In this document: piece after piece, positions 40,752 through 50,980 of the stretch
How the letters are laid out: every line of letters starts with the position of its first letter
Numbering within the stretch: position 1 is the first letter of the stretch
Source of the DNA: a virus
IMG/VR virus record: IMGVR_UViG_3300038701_001933
Span: 1 to 61,553 of that record
Strand: one strand, 5' to 3'
Length of the DNA stretch: 61,553 nucleotides
The notes under the pieces: model-generated
What the model was told of the DNA's origin: nothing
What the model saw: the letters and a program-made list of their open reading frames with translations, nothing else
The model's database searches: none
Position numbers and translations under genes: made by a program

Positions 40752-40949
40752 TCACCACTTATGCAAAGGACACTCAGCACGACGTAAAGTAGTTTTAAGA
40801 TTCATAAAACACCCACATTGCCTACACTTGGTTAATCTTTTGTCTAGCCATTCACAACTATTGCAAATTTCGAGACGGGATTCAATTAATTCCTTATTAC
40901 TTCTTGGTTGACTAGGATCAAACAAATCAATAAATCTAACATCACCCAT
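40752..40949 (-). CDS. CGCFM-type zinc protein, paralogue B
   Basis: This 65-aa protein has RLEICNSCEWLDKRLTKCRQ then CGCFMNLKTTLRRAECPLHKW, clearly homologous to the product of 40257. Confidence 0.7.
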   Translation of the reverse strand: MGDVRFIDLFDPSQPRSNKELIESRLEICNSCEWLDKRLTKCRQCGCFMNLKTTLRRAECPLHKW

Positions 40950-40952
40950 ATA

Positions 40953-41141
40953 TTAAATTATACCATCATCTAACATATTTTTCAATGTCAAAATTTCATG
41001 ATTTTCATCAATAAAACCAAAACCTTCCGTATAATGACATATGATACAACTTTTCATTACCATATATCCCCCAGAACTACCCATAGGTACGACTTTTTCA
41101 TGTAACACATGGGGGCATTCGTTTAGTGGGTTTTGTGTCAT
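40953..41141 (-). CDS. Small Cys/His protein (62 aa)
   Basis: NECPHVLHEKVVPMGSSGGY then MKSCIICHYTEGFG, a zinc-ribbon-like layout. It is the first gene of the leftward operon ending at 39631. Confidence 0.55.
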   Translation of the reverse strand: MTQNPLNECPHVLHEKVVPMGSSGGYMVMKSCIICHYTEGFGFIDENHEILTLKNMLDDGII

Positions 41142-41223
41142 GGGGGTAGTTTAGCATGGTTGGGGATCTCTTATCGACGCGAACTTTACCGCCAGCTTTT
41201 TACCGCTTCGCTTTGCGTAAAAC

Positions 41224-41242
41224 TGTGGATAACTTATCAACA
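41224..41242. other. Pair of DnaA-like boxes
   Basis: TGTGGATAA at 41224 and TTATCAACA at 41234, nearly adjacent and in opposite orientation, in the divergent gap between the leftward operon and the gene at 41276. Confidence 0.5.
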
Positions 41243-41275
41243 ATTGTGTAAAAAAGGATTTATAATAGTATAGTT

Positions 41276-41605
41276 ATGGATTATTTACACATTCTAGCCG
41301 CCACAACTGAAGAAGTAACACCAGGATTAGTTACTCTAGATCTCACATGGGCCAGCGACGTGTTGGCCCTTATTGGTATAATTAGCGCCATAGGTGGGGG
41401 TATTGCCTTATGGGTTCGCCACGAGGTGAAGAAAAACTTCAATGAGATCAAATCTGAATTTAAGCCAAACGGTGGTAGCTCATTAAAAGACCAAGTAAAT
41501 AGGCTTGAATCTCGTCATAACAATCTTGATGAAAAAGTAGATAGTTTAGACTCCAAGGTGGATACGATTGTAAATTTCATCCTGAAGAACAAGGATTCTG
41601 AATAA
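41276..41605 (+). CDS. Membrane protein with coiled-coil, holin-like
   Basis: This 109-aa protein has a single TM helix (VLALIGIISAIGGGIALWV) then RHEVKKNFNEIKSEF and a heptad-rich tail (LESRHNNLDEKVDSLDSKVD). The layout recalls DUF2746-type phage membrane proteins, sometimes called holins or superinfection proteins. TATAAT and TATAGT elements precede it. Confidence 0.6.
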   Translation: MDYLHILAATTEEVTPGLVTLDLTWASDVLALIGIISAIGGGIALWVRHEVKKNFNEIKSEFKPNGGSSLKDQVNRLESRHNNLDEKVDSLDSKVDTIVNFILKNKDSE

Positions 41606-41946
41606 GGTTTTTTGTTCTTTTTGTTATCCCCCCTTTGAAACCCCCCTTATAGCTACTAACTATATTAACTACAACTAGTTTATTTATTATAAAAATAATA
41701 ATATACCACACTAACCTGAGAATAAAAGTTCTTTTCCTTGGTTTTTATGTAACAGTTATGTAACAGTCATATTACAGTAGTTATTCTATTTAAAGTAAAG
41801 TACTTATTACTTGGCTATTTTATTAAATATTTAAGATATGATATACTTTTTAAGGCTAGCATCTGGTTTCCGTCTCTCTCATACCCACCCGCCAGGTGCT
41901 AGCCATTTAATATTTATAAATAGTATTAGTGTATAATGGTTTTATC
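41606..41946. other. AT-rich gap before the fibre cluster
   Basis: No gene is seen. The gap holds three tandem 11-bp repeats (ATGTAACAGT at 41747 and 41758, ATATTACAGT at 41769), a TATACT at 41842 and a long hairpin at 41854-41904. Confidence 0.6.
41854..41904 (+). ncRNA. Long hairpin, candidate leader RNA
   Basis: GGCTAGCATCTGG pairs with CCAGGTGCTAGCC (13 pairs, one G.T) around a pyrimidine-rich 25-nt loop. TATACT lies 6 nt before the stem, so a transcript would begin with the hairpin. There is no T-run after it, arguing against a terminator. Confidence 0.5.
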
Positions 41947-42329
41947 ATGGCTATTTGTGAACCTACTGTATTTGGTGCTGATCCAGCAAACATTAAATGG
42001 AATGTTGTTAGAGGAGATACTTCCACTCTCTTGGTTAATTTCTTTGAAAATGATGAAACCACATATGTAGATACAAGTGGTTGGGAATTTACTGCTACTG
42101 CTTATAATCCAAGTACTGATATTTCTGATGAACTAGAAGTTGAACCTGGTGCTGGATATGCAACTATTACTGCCCCCGCTTATATCACAGAGCTTTGGGG
42201 CACAGGATCCGAAAGAGTAGTAACCAATCTAAAATTTGATTTACAGATTATTACAGAAAATGATGACACCTGGACACCAATTATTGGACAGATAGCAGTA
42301 CTATCAGACATCACCGGAGGCAGCTTCTA

Positions 42330-42330
<1 letters not shown>
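41947..42330 (+). CDS. Virion protein of the WNVVRGDT family, copy 1
   Basis: This 127-aa beta-rich protein has [20 protein letters not shown], then a tail of beta strands ending [17 protein letters not shown]. Two relatives lie at 43514 and 44594; the layout resembles BppU/DUF2479-type N-terminal baseplate domains. TATAAT is 9 nt before the ATG. Confidence 0.6.
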
Positions 42331-42683
<353 letters not shown>

Positions 42684-42691
42684 GTGATTTT

Positions 42692-43480
42692 TTGCTAATT
42701 GATAATGCAGAATCAATATACTACGGCACTCAGGTTATCAGCAAAGCTTATTACGATAACGAAATTGTTTGGGGAAAAGACTACCTAACCTCTCAAGGCA
42801 ACAACACTGTCGATGGATACACAGTAGGCGGCGTTATTGACAAGTCTAACGATACTGCTAATTGGGAAACCAGGGGTGCGTACCTGCCAAGCATCGGTGA
42901 CTTTAAAGCTGTCAGAAGATACTGGAATAGCTGGGGCGATGACATCTTTAATGCCTGGGGGTTTCCTTATGTGTATGACCCAGCAGCAAATAACTACAGA
43001 GCACTTTCTCTTAATAATCTTTCTTCTGCTGACGGTACTTTTAATAATGAAACTTTTACTTTTAATGGTAGAAGCTTTAGTGTTGATTACGGTTATCCAG
43101 TTCAGGGTATCTTTAAAATAGATGTTTCTACTCTGGATACCCTGCCATTTCAGCTAGGCTTCGATGGGAATCTTGGGTCCAACGGAACTACCATCAACAA
43201 CTTGTTGCAACACAATTACACTTTAGGTGGAGAGAATCTAGCACTTCACTATAACTATAACTATCAGGGTGCTAATCCGTCTGAAAAGTTTTATACTTAC
43301 GTTGTCCCCTATGAGATAAATAGAAACAGGTCAACTAGAAGCTACATTAGACATCTTTATGATGTTGACTATTTGTCAATCTACAGCGTTCCCCTTTCTG
43401 CAGGGGTAACAGTATATTTGTCAAAGCAGGCTGATGTAAAAGATTGGATCATAAACGATCTGCAAATAGGATACTTGTAA
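42692..43480 (+). CDS. Tail-fibre or receptor-binding protein
   Basis: This 262-aa protein is Asn/Tyr/Gly-rich and beta-like (TSQGNNTVDGYTVGG, NNLLQHNYTLGGENLALHYN). It starts at TTG after GTAGGTGA, right behind the collagen-like gene, so the two may be parts of one fibre. The receptor is unknown. Confidence 0.55.
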   Translation: MLIDNAESIYYGTQVISKAYYDNEIVWGKDYLTSQGNNTVDGYTVGGVIDKSNDTANWETRGAYLPSIGDFKAVRRYWNSWGDDIFNAWGFPYVYDPAANNYRALSLNNLSSADGTFNNETFTFNGRSFSVDYGYPVQGIFKIDVSTLDTLPFQLGFDGNLGSNGTTINNLLQHNYTLGGENLALHYNYNYQGANPSEKFYTYVVPYEINRNRSTRSYIRHLYDVDYLSIYSVPLSAGVTVYLSKQADVKDWIINDLQIGYL

Positions 43481-43513
43481 GATCAGCATGATATAATTAT
43501 TTGAGGAGAAACA

Positions 43514-43897
43514 ATGAGCTTCCCAGGAACTTACAACTTTAGCTATTACAAGGGCGACACCCTTGAATTTCGTGTGTACCCAAAAGATTCCTCTGGCTCT
43601 GCCTTTGATCTCACTGGCTACGACAACCTGACCAGTCCTATCTTTACTATTGCTACTTCTCGTGGAGCAGAATCAACTACTAGCGCTTATGCTGAAATCG
43701 TGGGTAGCGGAACAAGTGCGTACATCCTTTGCACGATTAGACCAGAAGATGGTGACGAGCTTAATGCTGGCACACAATACGTGTATGACGTAGAGATTAA
43801 CAAAACTGGCGACAACTACGATTTTATTCATACAATTCTCACTGGAAACATTACTGTGACAGAACAGGTAGGCGTATCAGATCCTGGAGCTAGTTAA
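43514..43897 (+). CDS. Virion protein, WNVVRGDT-related, copy 2
   Basis: This 127-aa beta-rich protein has [20 protein letters not shown] and ends [16 protein letters not shown]. Same architecture as 41947 and 44594. GAGGAGAAAC precedes the ATG. Confidence 0.55.
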   Translation: MSFPGTYNFSYYKGDTLEFRVYPKDSSGSAFDLTGYDNLTSPIFTIATSRGAESTTSAYAEIVGSGTSAYILCTIRPEDGDELNAGTQYVYDVEINKTGDNYDFIHTILTGNITVTEQVGVSDPGAS

Positions 43898-44574
43898 TGG
43901 TTGATGTTTTATACACTTCTGACAGCGTTACGGTTTTAGGTGGACCATCAACCGTTAATGTAGGTCTTGACTTCGGCCCACAAGGACCTCGCGGTAATAA
44001 GATTTTTACTGCGCCCTCAGATCCAGAAGATTATTTTGATTCTGAAACAACAGAGCTATTACAGCCACAAGAATTTGATCTTTTCCTTAATCTCGATTCC
44101 TTCGGAGCAGACTATGGAATTGTTTATCAATATCAAAGAGTAGACGGTGTCCTCGAATGGGTATTTCTTGCTCAAATTTTTGGACCTACAGGACCTACAG
44201 GACCAATTGGACCAAGAGGTTTAGATTCAACTGTTACTGGACCAACTGGGGCCACGGGACCAATCGGACCAACAGGTCCAACAGGCGCTACAGGTCGGCA
44301 ATCTTTTGTTTCTTCAGTGACAGCACCCACATCACCCATAGATGGAGATGGATGGTTCAACACTGACAATGGGATTACTTCTGTTTACTATGACGACGGT
44401 GATTCTCAGCAATGGGTAGAAATCGCTCAAGGTGGTCTAAGGGGGCCTGCGGGTGTGGGGATTCAGTATTCTGATACCGCACCCACCGGAGCATCTCAGG
44501 GCGATGTTTGGGTAGATACTACAGACGGAAGAATGTATCACTATTATGATGACTTCTGGGTAGAAGTACTATAG
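43897..44574 (+). CDS. Collagen-like fibre with GD-W modules
   Basis: This 225-aa protein has an N-terminal beta domain, a GPT-repeat stalk (about residues 92-135) and two copies of a module with the signature TAPTxxxxGDxWxDTxDGxxYxYY and a trailing WVE. The same module recurs in the proteins at 47254 and 54563, so it is a transferable knob domain. Confidence 0.75.
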   Translation: MVDVLYTSDSVTVLGGPSTVNVGLDFGPQGPRGNKIFTAPSDPEDYFDSETTELLQPQEFDLFLNLDSFGADYGIVYQYQRVDGVLEWVFLAQIFGPTGPTGPIGPRGLDSTVTGPTGATGPIGPTGPTGATGRQSFVSSVTAPTSPIDGDGWFNTDNGITSVYYDDGDSQQWVEIAQGGLRGPAGVGIQYSDTAPTGASQGDVWVDTTDGRMYHYYDDFWVEVL

Positions 44575-44593
44575 AATGATATAATTAATTATT

Positions 44594-44947
44594 ATGGCTA
44601 CTAGAAATTACAATGTTGGGAATACCCCGCCACAGGTCACATGGACTGTTGTTCGTGGTGACACTGCTGCTTTTAAGGTTTATGTAACTGATGATGACAA
44701 GCTTCCCCTGAATATTCCTGATTGGACTATTAAGATGGATATTGAGCGTAACGGTACTGATATCGTTCAACTTACCCCAGCTCAAGAGCTAGACGACGAG
44801 GCTGGAGAGTTCACCGTTGCCCTGGCTGCATCCGAGTCAGAGCTTCTTGAGACCGATGATGTTTTTGATATTCAGCTTTCTGATGGCGCTAGGGTTTGGA
44901 CGGTAGCTCAGGGAAAAATGTTTATCATTGAAGACGTTACAGAATAA
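44594..44947 (+). CDS. Virion protein, WNVVRGDT-related, copy 3
   Basis: This 117-aa protein has VTWTVVRGDTAAFKVYVTDD and ends VWTVAQGKMFIIEDV. A TGA-TATAAT element is 8 nt before the ATG. Confidence 0.55.
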   Translation: MATRNYNVGNTPPQVTWTVVRGDTAAFKVYVTDDDKLPLNIPDWTIKMDIERNGTDIVQLTPAQELDDEAGEFTVALAASESELLETDDVFDIQLSDGARVWTVAQGKMFIIEDVTE

Positions 44948-45258
44948 TGTCAAGAGTAACAATCAAAGATGTTGACTATGGGTCTTCATCTAGATTTGTA
45001 GAAAAGGATAGTTTTGTCTCTAGGGTAATTTTTTCATCTATTCGCTCTATCATTAAAGGGCCAAGACGTAAGCTCAGGAGAATCAGCGAGAAGAATTATC
45101 CTATTGCTACTTTTGATGGCCCAGATCAAATAGTTCGTGTTAATGATGTTTTGCCCTTTAGGGTTAAGTTTATTAATACTGGATTTAAGAATTATGGCCC
45201 TAATAATCCCCCGCCAATCGGGGTACAGGTAATTGGTCAAAATAACTATATCTTGTAA
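44947..45258 (+). CDS. Hypothetical virion-associated protein
   Basis: This 103-aa protein has a very basic middle (IIKGPRRKLRRISEKN) and a beta-rich end (LPFRVKFINTGFKNYGPNN). Coupled to the gene before by TAATG. Function unknown. Confidence 0.45.
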   Translation: MSRVTIKDVDYGSSSRFVEKDSFVSRVIFSSIRSIIKGPRRKLRRISEKNYPIATFDGPDQIVRVNDVLPFRVKFINTGFKNYGPNNPPPIGVQVIGQNNYIL

Positions 45259-45283
45259 AATAAACAAATGGTATAATTAATGT

Positions 45284-45730
45284 ATGCCAAGATTAGATAT
45301 TGACGCGCTTAAGAGTGCCTTCGAGACTGGTGACAGGCCAAGTGGTTCTGACTATGTTGATCTCATTGACACTTTGATTCAGCAATCTACTGATCTTGGT
45401 ACCGCTGGAAATAATGAGCAAGAAATCAGCGGTATTGAAAATTCAACAGTAATTGATCAAATCGACACTACAAAGTGGAGAATGGTTAAATATTTAGTTT
45501 CCATCTCAAAAACAACAGATGGAGATGACAAGTTTTACGCTACAGAAATAAGCGTACTCATAGATGGCACAAATGTTAATGTTGCTGAATATGGGGTAAT
45601 AGACAACGATGGGGATATGGGAACCGTTGATGTCTCTAGGCAAGGGAATGTTTTACAACTTGTAATAATTCCCAATGTTGCCGTTAGGCCAGTTACCGTT
45701 CGTTATGCGCGAATGGGACTTAAAGCATAA
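45284..45730 (+). CDS. Fibre-associated structural protein
   Basis: This 148-aa protein starts MPRLDIDALKSAFETGDRPS, a common lead-in of fibre proteins. Its C-terminal domain (YLVSISKTTDGDDKFYATEI, VAEYGVIDNDGDMGTVD) matches the C-terminal domain of the next protein. TATAAT is exactly 6 nt before the ATG. Confidence 0.6.
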   Translation: MPRLDIDALKSAFETGDRPSGSDYVDLIDTLIQQSTDLGTAGNNEQEISGIENSTVIDQIDTTKWRMVKYLVSISKTTDGDDKFYATEISVLIDGTNVNVAEYGVIDNDGDMGTVDVSRQGNVLQLVIIPNVAVRPVTVRYARMGLKA

Positions 45731-45741
45731 GGAGATAAATC

Positions 45742-47232
45742 ATGGCTACTGTCAATAAAGACTTTAGAGTCAAGAATGGCCTCGTCGTTGAAGGTGCGAC
45801 AGGTACCATTGATGGTGAAAACATCATCACTGAAGGAAGTACTACCGATCAACTAAGTGAAGGTAGTACTAATAAATATTTTACTGATGCTCGTGTTGTT
45901 ACAGCATTGGGAACAACTGATACTGACAGCCTACCAGAAGGTGCAAGTAACCTTTACTTTACTGATCAAAGAGCACAGGATGCAGTAACGAACAACCTCA
46001 CTACAGATGATATTGATGAGGGTGTTACCAATGAATACTACACAGATGCAAGAGCAAGAGCTGCTCTATCTGGCGGTACAGGAATTACGTACACATCTGG
46101 CACTGGCGAAATCGCTGCTGACACATCTGTACTTGCAACCAAAACATATGTTGATGAAGTTGCGGAAGGTCTAATTGTTAGAGGATCTGTTGAGGCTGCA
46201 ACTAACGCTGACCTAGGTGCTACTTATAGCAATGGTACGAACGGTGTTGACGCTACCCTAACTATTCCAGCTACAGCTACCCTCACAATTGACGGATGGT
46301 CCGACTTTTCAGTTGGCGACGGTATTCTCGTAAAAGATCAAACGGATGCCACAGAAAATGGTAGATACTTTGTTGATGTTGTCGGTGATGCGGTAACAGA
46401 CTGGGTACTAAAAAGATGTACACAGTGTGACGAACCAGAAGAAGTCCCAGGCTCCTACGTTTTTGTTCAACACGGAACAACATACGAAGCAACTGGTTGG
46501 GTAGCGACTGTAGCTAATGCAGGAACATTCGCCATCGGAACAGACGACATAGACTGGGTACAGTTCTCTGGTGCAGGAACATACACCGCTGGCACAGGTT
46601 TGGCTCTTAATGGTACAGAGTTTAGTCTTGATGCCACGACAAGTAATGTTTCCGAGGGAACGAATCTATACTTCACTGATGAGCGTGCACAGGATGCTGT
46701 AGCTACCGCAATTTCAAACGGTACACATACAAACATTACAATAACCTATGACGACAACGCAAATAGTATTTCATTCGAGGGAGCTAGTGGTTTTGATAGC
46801 AACACTACTGATGACCTAGATGAAGGAAGCACAAATCTTTACTTCACTGATCAAAGAGCAATCGATGCACTTGATGGAACAGCGCCAAGTTTTCAAGAAG
46901 TAGAGATTAATTCTTTAACGAAAACATTTGCTGTTACTTCGACTGTCGCTACTGCTGATGTTTCTACACAGGCATACACATTTGCTCACGCAACATACCG
47001 TTCAGCAAAAATGACAGTTAAGTTTGCATACGGAACACACACAGAAGTATCTGAGATTCTTCTAACCATGGACACATCTGACAACATTGCTATCACTGAA
47101 TACGCAATGGTGCAGACCAATGGCTCTATGGGTTCCGTTACTGCAACTTTGGACGGTACAAATGTTGACATCAATGTAACAGTACCAAATGCATCAACCG
47201 ATGTAACCATTTTTGGTACACTTATAGCATAA
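45742..47232 (+). CDS. Long tail fibre with YFTDARV repeats
   Basis: This 496-aa protein begins NKDFRVKNGLVVEGA and carries repeated EGSTNKYFTDARV, YFTDQRAQDAV and YYTDARARAAL units (shaft), a central beta domain (about 130-280) and the C-terminal domain shared with 45284. This architecture is typical of fibre proteins of aquatic phages. Confidence 0.75.
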   Translation: MATVNKDFRVKNGLVVEGATGTIDGENIITEGSTTDQLSEGSTNKYFTDARVVTALGTTDTDSLPEGASNLYFTDQRAQDAVTNNLTTDDIDEGVTNEYYTDARARAALSGGTGITYTSGTGEIAADTSVLATKTYVDEVAEGLIVRGSVEAATNADLGATYSNGTNGVDATLTIPATATLTIDGWSDFSVGDGILVKDQTDATENGRYFVDVVGDAVTDWVLKRCTQCDEPEEVPGSYVFVQHGTTYEATGWVATVANAGTFAIGTDDIDWVQFSGAGTYTAGTGLALNGTEFSLDATTSNVSEGTNLYFTDERAQDAVATAISNGTHTNITITYDDNANSISFEGASGFDSNTTDDLDEGSTNLYFTDQRAIDALDGTAPSFQEVEINSLTKTFAVTSTVATADVSTQAYTFAHATYRSAKMTVKFAYGTHTEVSEILLTMDTSDNIAITEYAMVQTNGSMGSVTATLDGTNVDINVTVPNASTDVTIFGTLIA

Positions 47233-47253
47233 CTATTATGGAGGTGGTAGCAT

Positions 47254-48510
47254 TTGGCTACAAGCAATAAAGACTTTAAGGTAAAAAATGGCCTTATTGT
47301 CGAAGGTGCTACCGCCTCCGTAAATGGTAATAATATACTAACAGAAGCTTCTGATTTAGAGGCACTGGCAAATATTGATGTTTCTTCGGTATCTGATGGA
47401 GAGTCATTAACATATGACGAAGGTACAGGAAATTGGATACCAGGAACAGGTATTCAAGGACCGACAGGTCCAACGGGACCTCTAGGACCTCCCGCTTTTA
47501 CTATTTCAGAAACGGCACCAACAAATCCGTCCCCAGGAGATGTTTGGCTAGATTCTGTGAACGGATACTCTTCAGTATGGTATGAAGATGTAGATAGCGG
47601 TCAATGGATAGAGATAGCTGAACCTGGACTAAGAGGACACACAGGACCAACTGGTGCTTTGGGACCCACAGGACCCACAGGATCAACAGGTCCCACTGGG
47701 GCTGATTCTACAGTAACTGGTCCAACTGGCTCTACTGGCCCAACAGGCCCAACAGGTGCTGATTCTAATGTAACAGGTCCAACGGGGCCAACTGGTTCTG
47801 CTGGTCCAACTGGCCCAACAGGCCCAACGGGAGCTGACTCCACAGTGACTGGTCCTACTGGTCCAACTGGTTCTACCGGTAGTTTTGTAACAACAATTTC
47901 TGATACAGCACCAACTTCTCCTTCTGATGGAGATATTTGGTTTGATTCTACAGATGGAAGTCTTTATACGTACTATACCGACGTAGACTCAGATCAATGG
48001 GTAGAGTTGACCAAACAGGGGCCAACAGGACCCACAGGACCATCAGGAGGTCCTACAGGACCAACTGGGCCAACAGGGTCTACGGGGCCAACAGGTCCAG
48101 AAGTTACTGGGCCTACTGGGCCTACGGGGACAACTGCTACAGCAACTGTCGGGGCAACGGCTCCAACAAGTCCAGTATCAGGAGACATATGGTTTAATAC
48201 AACAAATGGTCTTTCCTCTATTTGGTATAACGATGGAGATAGTGGACAGTGGGTTGAATTAGCTGAAGCATTGAGGGGGCCTGCCGGTAGTGTTGTTCTT
48301 GATATTTCTACCACTTCCCCCACGGGACCGACGGCAGGACAAACTTGGTATGATTCAACTGATGGAAAGATATATTTTTATTATGAAGATGTAGATTCTT
48401 CACAGTGGGTAGAGATAGCTTCAACTATCGGACCGACAGGGCCGACTGGTCCTGCCGGTAGCACCTTTACTACGGGCAAAGCAATAGCTATGGCAATTGT
48501 GTTCGGATAG
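47254..48510 (+). CDS. Collagen-like fibre with four GD-W modules
   Basis: This 418-aa protein has the same N-terminus as the previous gene ([15 protein letters not shown]), long GPTGPTG stalks and four interspersed modules of type TAPTxPxxGDxWFDSTDGxxYxYYxDxDSxQWVE. TTG start after GGAGGTGG. It is a modular multi-knob fibre, likely prone to repeat-mediated rearrangement. Confidence 0.78.
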   Translation: MATSNKDFKVKNGLIVEGATASVNGNNILTEASDLEALANIDVSSVSDGESLTYDEGTGNWIPGTGIQGPTGPTGPLGPPAFTISETAPTNPSPGDVWLDSVNGYSSVWYEDVDSGQWIEIAEPGLRGHTGPTGALGPTGPTGSTGPTGADSTVTGPTGSTGPTGPTGADSNVTGPTGPTGSAGPTGPTGPTGADSTVTGPTGPTGSTGSFVTTISDTAPTSPSDGDIWFDSTDGSLYTYYTDVDSDQWVELTKQGPTGPTGPSGGPTGPTGPTGSTGPTGPEVTGPTGPTGTTATATVGATAPTSPVSGDIWFNTTNGLSSIWYNDGDSGQWVELAEALRGPAGSVVLDISTTSPTGPTAGQTWYDSTDGKIYFYYEDVDSSQWVEIASTIGPTGPTGPAGSTFTTGKAIAMAIVFG

Positions 48511-48526
48511 ATGGTAGAATAATATT

Positions 48527-48886
48527 ATGGCAAATCCTAATATTGTAAATGTTACAGACATTAGAGGAAAGACAGCTGTACAATCTGTAGGCACTAGTGC
48601 TACTGCTATTGTTGAAAATACTGCTGCTAGTGGAAAGATCTTTAAGATTAATTCCCTTACCGTCGCAAATGTGGACGGTACAAATGCAGCTGACATCACT
48701 GTTGATCTTTTTCGTTCTTCTACTTCATATAAAATTGCTAATACTATTTCTGTACCCGCAGATTCTACCCTTGTCGTAATATCTAAAGACACTGCTATTT
48801 ATCTTGAAGAAGGTGATTCTCTTAGATGCCTCGCCTCAGCGACGGGGGATTTGCAAGCAATTTGCTCATATGAGGAAATTAGCTAA
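48527..48886 (+). CDS. Small virion protein
   Basis: This 119-aa protein (MANPNIVNVTDIRGKTAVQS, then LTVANVDGTNAADITVDL) is of the type found next to fibre genes in many phages, probably a small beta-sandwich. It is related in layout to the product of 50981. TAGAAT is exactly 6 nt before the ATG. Confidence 0.6.
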   Translation: MANPNIVNVTDIRGKTAVQSVGTSATAIVENTAASGKIFKINSLTVANVDGTNAADITVDLFRSSTSYKIANTISVPADSTLVVISKDTAIYLEEGDSLRCLASATGDLQAICSYEEIS

Positions 48887-49533
48887 TGGGCAGCATCTTT
48901 AATAATGCAGGATATATTGGCTATGAACAAAGTTATAATCCAGAAGATGGATTAGTTCTAACAAACTCTTTTGCCCAAAGTACTAATATAGCAAACTCTT
49001 CTTTTGACAGATCTTCCAATGTAACTTTCGCTTGTGATATAACTTTTCCAAATGTATTTAATTCCGAAGGAACTATTTTTGAATTAGGAAGAACCGGATC
49101 TGGATGTGGAATAGGCCTTATTAATTCTGGAGAAACTTTAAGATTTTTAGCATCAGATGGAGCAAATCCACCAAACACATCAACAACCGCAATTCTGGAT
49201 ATTGACACAGATATCTTTAATGCATCTTCTTCTGGCACACTGGTTTGGGATTTTCAGATAAATCCAGGACGAGTAAGAGCGTGGTGGAATAATAGTTTTT
49301 TGGGAGAAGCTTTTACTAGTGGAAGCGGCCCAATGGAAAACAGTGTTTGGGCGGGTACTGCAGGTGGTTCTTATATTTTAGCTACTTCCGACAATGGTCC
49401 AGGAGGTACATCAAACTTAGCCTGGCCAGGAACAGCCCAATCTAATTTAAGATATTATTCAAATCAACTAGTTTCAAGATTTGAGCTAAAGGGTATTTTT
49501 AATTTAAAAGCAATATTTGATAGGGAGCCATAA
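48886..49533 (+). CDS. LamG/lectin-like fibre protein
   Basis: This 215-aa beta-rich protein (FACDITFPNVFNSEGTIFEL, RVRAWWNNSFLGEA) is suggestive of a concanavalin-like lectin fold. Coupled by TAATG. Likely binds surface glycans; inference. Confidence 0.5.
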   Translation: MGSIFNNAGYIGYEQSYNPEDGLVLTNSFAQSTNIANSSFDRSSNVTFACDITFPNVFNSEGTIFELGRTGSGCGIGLINSGETLRFLASDGANPPNTSTTAILDIDTDIFNASSSGTLVWDFQINPGRVRAWWNNSFLGEAFTSGSGPMENSVWAGTAGGSYILATSDNGPGGTSNLAWPGTAQSNLRYYSNQLVSRFELKGIFNLKAIFDREP

Positions 49534-50189
49534 TGTCAAACGGTGGAATAATAGGACCAAGGAATAATACTAGCCTTATCTCATCTAATGGGCTTTATTA
49601 TTTAAAAGAACAGTATGCTGCAAATAAATCTAAAAAATGGCAAAGCAACAATCCTAGCGACGTAGGTCTTTACTTGGATAGTTATGGTACCCCAGGTCTT
49701 GTCGGACAATTTTTTGGCGGCAACTGGAGAAGCACAATCTCTACAGGAAATATCGGTTCTTTACCATTATCTAGCCCAATAACATATTCTTCAATTTCAT
49801 ACGGTAGTCGTGGAGACAACTACGGACTTCTTGCAATCGGGTACTTCAAACCGCCAACAACTGGAACATATACTTTCTATACCTCTTCCGATGATGGAAG
49901 TGGTGTTTGGGTAGGGGATATGGCAAAAGCTTCTAGTGGTAGAACAACATCAAATGCTGTTCTTAATAATAATATGGGAAATGGCCAGGGGGACACGAAG
50001 AGAAGTGGCTCTACAACTCTGACTGGTGGAGTCTGGTATCCCATAAGAATAGTCCACGAAGAAGTTTCTGGAGGGGACAACCTAACTTTTAGTTGGTCTG
50101 GTCCAGGAATATCAGAAACAACTAATTTGTTGAGCAATTTTAAATGTCCAGTAAATTTTCAAGGTCAAAGAATATACACATTCTTATAA
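49533..50189 (+). CDS. PA14-domain fibre protein
   Basis: This 218-aa protein has GLVGQFFGGNW, FKPPTTGTYTFYTSSDDGSG, VWVGD, GGVWYPIRIVHEE and GDNLTFSWSGPG, the signature of a PA14 carbohydrate-binding domain. It probably recognises a host glycan. Confidence 0.85.
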   Translation: MSNGGIIGPRNNTSLISSNGLYYLKEQYAANKSKKWQSNNPSDVGLYLDSYGTPGLVGQFFGGNWRSTISTGNIGSLPLSSPITYSSISYGSRGDNYGLLAIGYFKPPTTGTYTFYTSSDDGSGVWVGDMAKASSGRTTSNAVLNNNMGNGQGDTKRSGSTTLTGGVWYPIRIVHEEVSGGDNLTFSWSGPGISETTNLLSNFKCPVNFQGQRIYTFL

Positions 50190-50214
50190 ATTATAATTAG
50201 TGTAAACTATTACT

Positions 50215-50655
50215 ATGACTTTATATTCTTATCAGGGTGCTTATCCAACCTCACTACCATTTAGAATTCATTTATCTAATGGTAGAACAAGAACTGATTC
50301 TTCAACTTTTACCCCCGAAGAAATCGCAGATGCGGGGTACATTGCAGTAGATAATCCTCCTGCTATTGAGCCCAATCAAGTTCTTGAATGGCATGGTGAC
50401 GATTTTTTGTGGGTAGTGAGAGACAAAACCCCAGAAGAACTATTAGCTGAAGAAGAAGCACAGTGGAACGTTGTTAGAGCTGAAAGAGATAGACTTCTTG
50501 CAGAAACAGACTATGTTGTTCTTGTGGCATACGAGCAGGGTATTCCAGTAGAAGAAGAATATGTAATATACCGCCAAGAATTACGTGACACTCCGCAAAC
50601 ACAAGAAGACCCATTTAATATTATTTGGCCAAAATTATATCCCGAAGAATCATAA
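50215..50655 (+). CDS. Tail fibre assembly chaperone-like protein
   Basis: This 146-aa protein has an N-terminal beta part (PFRIHLSNGRTRTDSS) and a C-terminal RAERDRLLAETDYVV, YRQELRDTPQTQEDPFN and WPKLYPEE, the pattern of Phage_TAC-like chaperones. TAAACT is exactly 6 nt before the ATG. Confidence 0.7.
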   Translation: MTLYSYQGAYPTSLPFRIHLSNGRTRTDSSTFTPEEIADAGYIAVDNPPAIEPNQVLEWHGDDFLWVVRDKTPEELLAEEEAQWNVVRAERDRLLAETDYVVLVAYEQGIPVEEEYVIYRQELRDTPQTQEDPFNIIWPKLYPEES

Positions 50656-50687
50656 ATAGTGTATAATAATATAGACAAGGAGCTTAT

Positions 50688-50951
50688 ATGGCATTGAATT
50701 TTCCCAACAGTCCAAGCGATGGCGATACCTATGATAATTTTTATTGGGACGCTACCGCCGGTATTTGGAGAAGACAACTAACAGTAACAGATCTTGCTGA
50801 TTTAGATGATGTTGATGCAGCTTCCCCCAACAACGACGAGATTTTAATTTACAACAGCACTTCTGGAAACTGGGAAAATGGCGCGGTAGGCACAATTGTG
50901 CCAGAACCAGAACCACCACTACCAGTAGCATTCCTAACAATGGGGGCATAA
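50688..50951 (+). CDS. Fibre-type protein, MALNFPNSP family, copy 1
   Basis: This 87-aa protein begins MALNFPNSPSDGDTYDNFYW and ends in a Pro-rich tail. The N-terminus is nearly identical in protein and DNA to the protein at 55189, so the two share a recent origin of this anchor region. Confidence 0.65.
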   Translation: MALNFPNSPSDGDTYDNFYWDATAGIWRRQLTVTDLADLDDVDAASPNNDEILIYNSTSGNWENGAVGTIVPEPEPPLPVAFLTMGA

Positions 50952-50980
50952 TGTGCTATAATTTTTTTGGAGGAATTTAA

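Noticed and set aside
47601-48323. Minus-strand frames of repeated GPVGPVG
   Set aside because: They arise because the complement of Gly-Pro-Thr repeats also reads as Gly-Pro-Val; the plus-strand fibre gene explains them.
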